Positions 60,913-64,000 of a DNA stretch of 64,000 nucleotides are shown here, piece after piece; the stretch's first letter is position 1, and the number at the start of each line of letters is the position of its first letter. Origin of the DNA: Hongsoonwoonella zoysiae (lineage in GTDB: Bacteria; Pseudomonadota; Alphaproteobacteria; Rhizobiales; Stappiaceae); NCBI RefSeq assembly GCF_013266695.1, contig NZ_JABRXF010000003.1:682001-746000 (forward strand). The letters are read 5' to 3'. The translations under genes and the position numbers were made by a program. Under the pieces are notes generated by a model. It was given only the letters and a program-made list of their open reading frames with translations, did no database searches and was not told where the DNA came from.

Positions 60913-61069
60913 TGAGTCGTTTCCGGTGCCGATTGTTGCCAAAGTGATGGTGATATCTTCTCCCGGGGCGGCTATGATCGGTTTCGGCTCGGCGGTTGCG
61001 GAAATATTCTGAAAGCTTCGCCGGGCGCATATCATCGGCTTCCGCGAAAGGATCGGTCACGCGCGATCC

Positions 61070-62113
61070 ATGACGAAAACAACGATACATGACGTCGCCG
61101 CCCGAGCCGGCGTAAGCCTTGCCACGGTCGACAGGGTCCTGAATCGCCGCCCCGGCGTCCGTCCTCAGACGATTGCGAAAGTGGAAGCTGCCGCTCAGGA
61201 GTTGAACTACCGGCCGGACCCTTATGCGGCAAGCCTTGCAAAGAAGCGCAGCGACCGCTTCCTGTTCCTTCTGCCCGAAGGTCGCAACCCCTTCATGCAG
61301 CAGCTTGCGCGTGAAGCGCTTGCAACGGCCGACCGGGTGCTGATGGACCGGGTGACGCTGTCCGTGCGCCATGTGGATACCTTCGACAAGGCGGCTCTCG
61401 CCTCGGCGTTGTCGCAGATAGACCCGGCCGAATACGAAGGTGTCGCGGTCGTCGCGCAGGATGCGCCGGTCATTCGCCAGGCCATCGACGCCTTGCGCGA
61501 ACGCGGCGTCCATGTCGTCACCCTCATCTCCGATGTGGCGACAGCCGGGCGCGATCATTTCGTCGGCGTCGACAACGTCGCCGCAGGCCGGGTCGCGGGG
61601 AGGCTGATCGGCCGTTTCCTGCCGCAAGCACCGGGCAAGGTGGCGCTCATTTGCGGCACGCTTGCCTTGAGCGATCATGCCCAGCGCGTCGAAGGTTGCC
61701 GCGCCGTGCTGGAGGCGGACTACCCGTATCTGGAGGTGCTGCCGGTTCGCGAAGGCCGCGATGACGACATCCTGACTCGCGAAACGGCGTCGAACCTTCT
61801 GAAAAGCGAGCCGGAACTGGTCGGCCTTTACAACGTCGGTTCGGGGACGCGCGGCCTCATCGCGAGCCTTGAGGCCAACGCTTCGCCCGGCAAACCCGTG
61901 ACGATCGCGCATGAATTGACCCCCCACGCCGCACAGGCGCTCGAAGCCGGCACGCTGGATGCGCTCATCTGCCAGGATCCCGGCCACGAAATCCGCAGTG
62001 CAGCACGCGTTCTGAAGGCGCTGGTCGACAACACGGCGATCGTGAAGGGTCAGGAACGCATTCGCATCGAAATCTATATCCGGGAGAACCTGCCCTTCGG
62101 CTTTACCGGCTGA
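61070..62113 (+). CDS. LacI/GalR family transcriptional regulator
   Basis: 347 residues. N-terminal helix-turn-helix and hinge of the LacI type: TIHDVAARAGVSLATVDRVLNRRPGVRPQTIAKVEAAAQELNYRP in part. The ligand-binding domain (about 65-345) is of the periplasmic-binding-protein-like type with GVDNVAAGRVAGRLIGRFL. The DRVLNRRPGVR variant resembles regulators of sugar or polyol operons in rhizobia. No target operon is adjacent in the window; the downstream gene is an iron-sulfur regulator. The start has no clear ribosome site, so a leaderless or weak start is possible. Confidence 0.9.
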   Translation: MTKTTIHDVAARAGVSLATVDRVLNRRPGVRPQTIAKVEAAAQELNYRPDPYAASLAKKRSDRFLFLLPEGRNPFMQQLAREALATADRVLMDRVTLSVRHVDTFDKAALASALSQIDPAEYEGVAVVAQDAPVIRQAIDALRERGVHVVTLISDVATAGRDHFVGVDNVAAGRVAGRLIGRFLPQAPGKVALICGTLALSDHAQRVEGCRAVLEADYPYLEVLPVREGRDDDILTRETASNLLKSEPELVGLYNVGSGTRGLIASLEANASPGKPVTIAHELTPHAAQALEAGTLDALICQDPGHEIRSAARVLKALVDNTAIVKGQERIRIEIYIRENLPFGFTG

Positions 62114-62200
62114 AATCCTGAGACCTTACATCCCTCTTTCTTCAAGGATTTATATCTCATCCGCGTTGACGTGGCCCGCCTGTCGCCGCATATCTATTCC

Positions 62201-62656
62201 ATGCGACTTACCCAGCAGACCAACTATGCGGTGCGCACGCTCATGTATTGCGCGGCTAACCCGGGAAAACCGAGCAAGGTTCCCGAAATCGCCGCAAGTT
62301 TCGGCATGTCCGAAACGCATCTCTTCAAGATCATGAAGGTGCTGGTCGATGCGGATCTCGTGACCACGATTCGCGGGCGCAATGGCGGCATCGTGCTTTC
62401 GCGCCCTGCGGAGCGCATCTCGGTCGGCGAAGTGGTTCGTGCCGCGGAAGAGAGCTTTCAGCTCGCCGAGTGCTTCAACTCGGGCAGGAGGGACTGTCCG
62501 TTGATCCCCTCCTGCGGCTTCAATGGCCTCCTGCACGAGGCGCTCGAGGCCTTCATGATGGTGCTCGACAATCATACGATCGCCGAGCTTGCAGCCGACC
62601 AGTCCAACATCCGCGTTCTGTTGAAAATGGACGATCAGGTCGCCGCTACGGCGTGA
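62201..62656 (+). CDS. rirA: Rrf2 family iron-responsive regulator (RirA)
   Basis: 151 residues from ATG 62201 (a GTG 30 bp upstream is possible; no clear ribosome site for either). Rrf2 winged helix starting MRLTQQTNYAVRTLMYCAAN, with helix-turn-helix EIAASFGMSETHLFKIMKVL and RGRNGGIVLSRP. Three cysteines at 91, 99 and 105 (ECFNSGRRDCPLIPSC) are the [4Fe-4S] ligands of rhizobial RirA. RirA represses iron uptake genes when iron is sufficient and its cluster intact. The AECF and CPLIPSCG phrases agree with Rhizobium RirA from memory. Its possible target in this window is the iron transporter at 21.7 kb. Confidence 0.82.
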   Translation: MRLTQQTNYAVRTLMYCAANPGKPSKVPEIAASFGMSETHLFKIMKVLVDADLVTTIRGRNGGIVLSRPAERISVGEVVRAAEESFQLAECFNSGRRDCPLIPSCGFNGLLHEALEAFMMVLDNHTIAELAADQSNIRVLLKMDDQVAATA

Positions 62657-62682
62657 GCCTGTTCAACGCGTCACAACGAAAG

Positions 62683-62704
62683 CGGCGGCCCCGACGGGCC
62701 GCCG
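62683..62704. terminator. hairpin between convergent rirA and livJ-type genes
   Basis: Perfect nine-base stem CGGCGGCCC/GGGCCGCCG with a CGAC loop, 27 nt past the rirA stop. Only TTTAG follows on the plus strand and CTTTCG on the minus strand, so it is a moderate terminator. Confidence 0.55.
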
Positions 62705-62755
62705 TTTAGCGTTGGGAACGGGCGGAAGCACGGCCCCCGCCCTTCTCCGATTTGC

Positions 62756-63955
62756 TTACTTCATCTCGGTGTCGACGACGAAAGCGCCGTCCTGCACCTT
62801 GAAGAGCGCATAGACGCCCGGAACATCGCCCAACTCGTCGAAATCATGGTCGCCGGCGGCACCCTTGTAGTCGATGTCGGTGCCGGCCGCGATCAGCTCT
62901 TTTGCCTTTTGCCATTCACCGGGCAGGATCGTCTCGCCTTTGCCGTCGGAGACGGAGCGCAGCGCTTCGGCCACCTTCGCCTTGTCCCCGCCTGCCTTTT
63001 CGATGGCAAGCGCGGCAAGGAATGCTGCGTCGTAAGACGTCGTCACGAAGATCGCGTCCGGATCGCCACCCACACCCTTGAAAGCTTCGTTGAAGACTTC
63101 AAGTGCTTCTGACTGCGCGCCGACGGGCGACGAAGCCGTGAAGGTCGTCAGGTTTTCCGCGCCGAGTTCCTTGATCGGAGCATCGGACTTCATGCCGTCG
63201 CCGCCCACGAAGTTTTCGAAAAAGCCGTTCTCGAGCGCCTGGCGAAGCATGGTCAGACCCGCACCATCACCATAGTCGAAGATGACGAGCGTATCCGCGC
63301 CGCCGTCGGCGAGTTCGGCAAGATCCGAACGATAGGAAGCCTTGCCTTCCTCATGGGCGGCAAAGCCCGCGATCTCGCCGCCCTTGTCCTCGAATTCCAC
63401 CTTGAAGGCTTCGGCGAGGCCCTTGCCGTAATCGTTATTGAGGTAGGCGACGGCAACTTTGTTGGTGCCGCGCTCAAGCAGCGTGCGGGCAAGCGCGCGC
63501 CCCTGGAAATCATCCGATGGCACAGTGCGGAAGACGAGGTCCTTGTCGTCGAGCTTGCTGATTTCGGGCGACGTGCCGGACGGCGTGATGATCACGACAC
63601 CGGCAGGAACGGCGACCGAATTCGCCGCGGCAAGTACCGCGCCCGAGCAGTGCGGGCCGACGATCGCGATAACGCCTTCGATGTTTACCGCTTTTGTTGC
63701 GGCGTCGGTTGCGTTCTGCGGGTTGCAGGCGCTGTCGCCAACGACCGGGACCAGCTTTTCGCCGTTCAGGATGCCACCCTGGTCGTTAACCTGCTGGATG
63801 GCAAGCTGCGCGGAATCGATCATCGCCGGCGCCATCGCCGCGATCGGACCCGACACACCGCCGAGCAGGCCAATCTTCACATCAGCCTGGGCCGGAGCGG
63901 CCAAAGCGGTTGCGCCGAGAAGGGCGCCGGCAAGCGCAAGACGAACGTTTTTCAT
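62756..63955 (-). CDS. branched-chain amino acid-type ABC transporter binding protein
   Basis: 399 residues with GGAGG six bases before ATG 63955. Signal peptide (NVRLALAGALLGATALAAPAQA) then DVKIGLLGGVSGPIAAMAPAMIDSAQLAIQQVNDQGGILNGEKL in part, the LivJ/LivK type I receptor start. GPHCSGAVLAAANSVA, ITPSGTSPEI and NNDYGKGLAEAF follow as in Leu/Ile/Val or amide-binding proteins. Permease and ATPase genes would lie outside the window to the right. Ligand not determinable. Confidence 0.92.
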   Translation of the reverse strand: MKNVRLALAGALLGATALAAPAQADVKIGLLGGVSGPIAAMAPAMIDSAQLAIQQVNDQGGILNGEKLVPVVGDSACNPQNATDAATKAVNIEGVIAIVGPHCSGAVLAAANSVAVPAGVVIITPSGTSPEISKLDDKDLVFRTVPSDDFQGRALARTLLERGTNKVAVAYLNNDYGKGLAEAFKVEFEDKGGEIAGFAAHEEGKASYRSDLAELADGGADTLVIFDYGDGAGLTMLRQALENGFFENFVGGDGMKSDAPIKELGAENLTTFTASSPVGAQSEALEVFNEAFKGVGGDPDAIFVTTSYDAAFLAALAIEKAGGDKAKVAEALRSVSDGKGETILPGEWQKAKELIAAGTDIDYKGAAGDHDFDELGDVPGVYALFKVQDGAFVVDTEMK

Positions 63956-63978
63956 TGGTTTCCTCCACCATTCATGAC

Positions 63979-64000
63979 AGCGGCTTTGGGCCGCTTTTTT
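63979..64000 (+). terminator. possible terminator at right edge
   Basis: AGCGGC-TTTGG-GCCGCT followed by TTTTT on the plus strand, cut by the window edge. No rightward gene lies to its left within the window (the livJ-type gene reads leftward from 63955), so its role is unclear. Confidence 0.4.

Noticed and set aside
1-64000. CRISPR arrays, insertion sequences, prophage or integrative elements
   Set aside because: No regularly spaced repeats, transposase, integrase or phage genes seen; the tRNA-His has no flanking duplicate of its 3' end.

Overview
The window looks like chromosome of an alphaproteobacterium of the order Hyphomicrobiales (Rhizobiales). The evidence is a GcrA-type cell-cycle regulator, a PdhS/PleC/DivJ-type kinase, a RirA-type iron regulator with Cys91/99/105, a BA14K protein, a cysG-DUF2849-cysI-cysH-DUF934 sulfur cluster, a tRNA-His with A73 and no G-1, and two RIME-like palindromic intergenic elements. 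Base composition is GC-rich throughout except for an AT-rich patch near 9.13-9.70 kb. I see no prophage, insertion sequence, CRISPR array or rRNA.

Layout. 0-8.2 kb: a stress/low-energy set: universal stress protein (cut by the window edge), Pat-type acyl-CoA synthetase/acetyltransferase, ThDP enzyme, Hsp20 with a FixK/FNR-type promoter, a small conserved protein, and a two-domain APH-like/P-loop kinase. 8.3-10.7 kb: GcrA-like regulator, two 139-residue winged-helix proteins of contrasting base composition, tRNA-His. 10.9-12.0 kb: two phasins. 12.4-16.2 kb: a 1281-residue PdhS-like histidine kinase. 16.3-19.1 kb: PLP dehydratase, dihaem cytochrome c, methyltransferase. 19.4-21.2 kb: a PAS protein followed by a soluble chemoreceptor (split Aer-like pair). 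21.6-26.6 kb: iron-box-controlled ferric transporter (binding protein and fused permease, no ATPase) and FtsH. 26.6-28.0 kb: scoAB CoA-transferase. 28.1-30.2 kb: twin hairpins and an AsmA protein.

30.2-43.4 kb is a polyamine block. A potFGHI transporter and one gamma-glutamylputrescine synthetase gene read leftward. A GntR regulator, a second synthetase, a transaminase and a PuuB-type oxidase read rightward. GTGATCAC-centred operators lie in both control regions. An SDR dehydrogenase and an aldehyde dehydrogenase converge on the end of the block. The products fit uptake of putrescine and its breakdown by gamma-glutamylation or transamination; a PuuD hydrolase is not in the window.

43.6-50-51.6 kb: zinc-ribbon miniprotein, lytic transglycosylase, Nudix hydrolase, ferredoxin-NADP reductase, then the assimilatory sulfate/sulfite operon (siroheme synthase first). 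52.0-59.8 kb: FKBP isomerase, thiolase, hydroxypyruvate isomerase, LPS-type glycosyltransferase, a histidine kinase/response regulator pair, a HI0933-type flavoprotein. 59.9-64 kb: BA14K protein, cold-shock protein, LacI regulator, RirA, and a LivJ-type binding protein.

Most starts were set by Shine-Dalgarno position and family alignment from memory; all family names are by recognition, with no database search.
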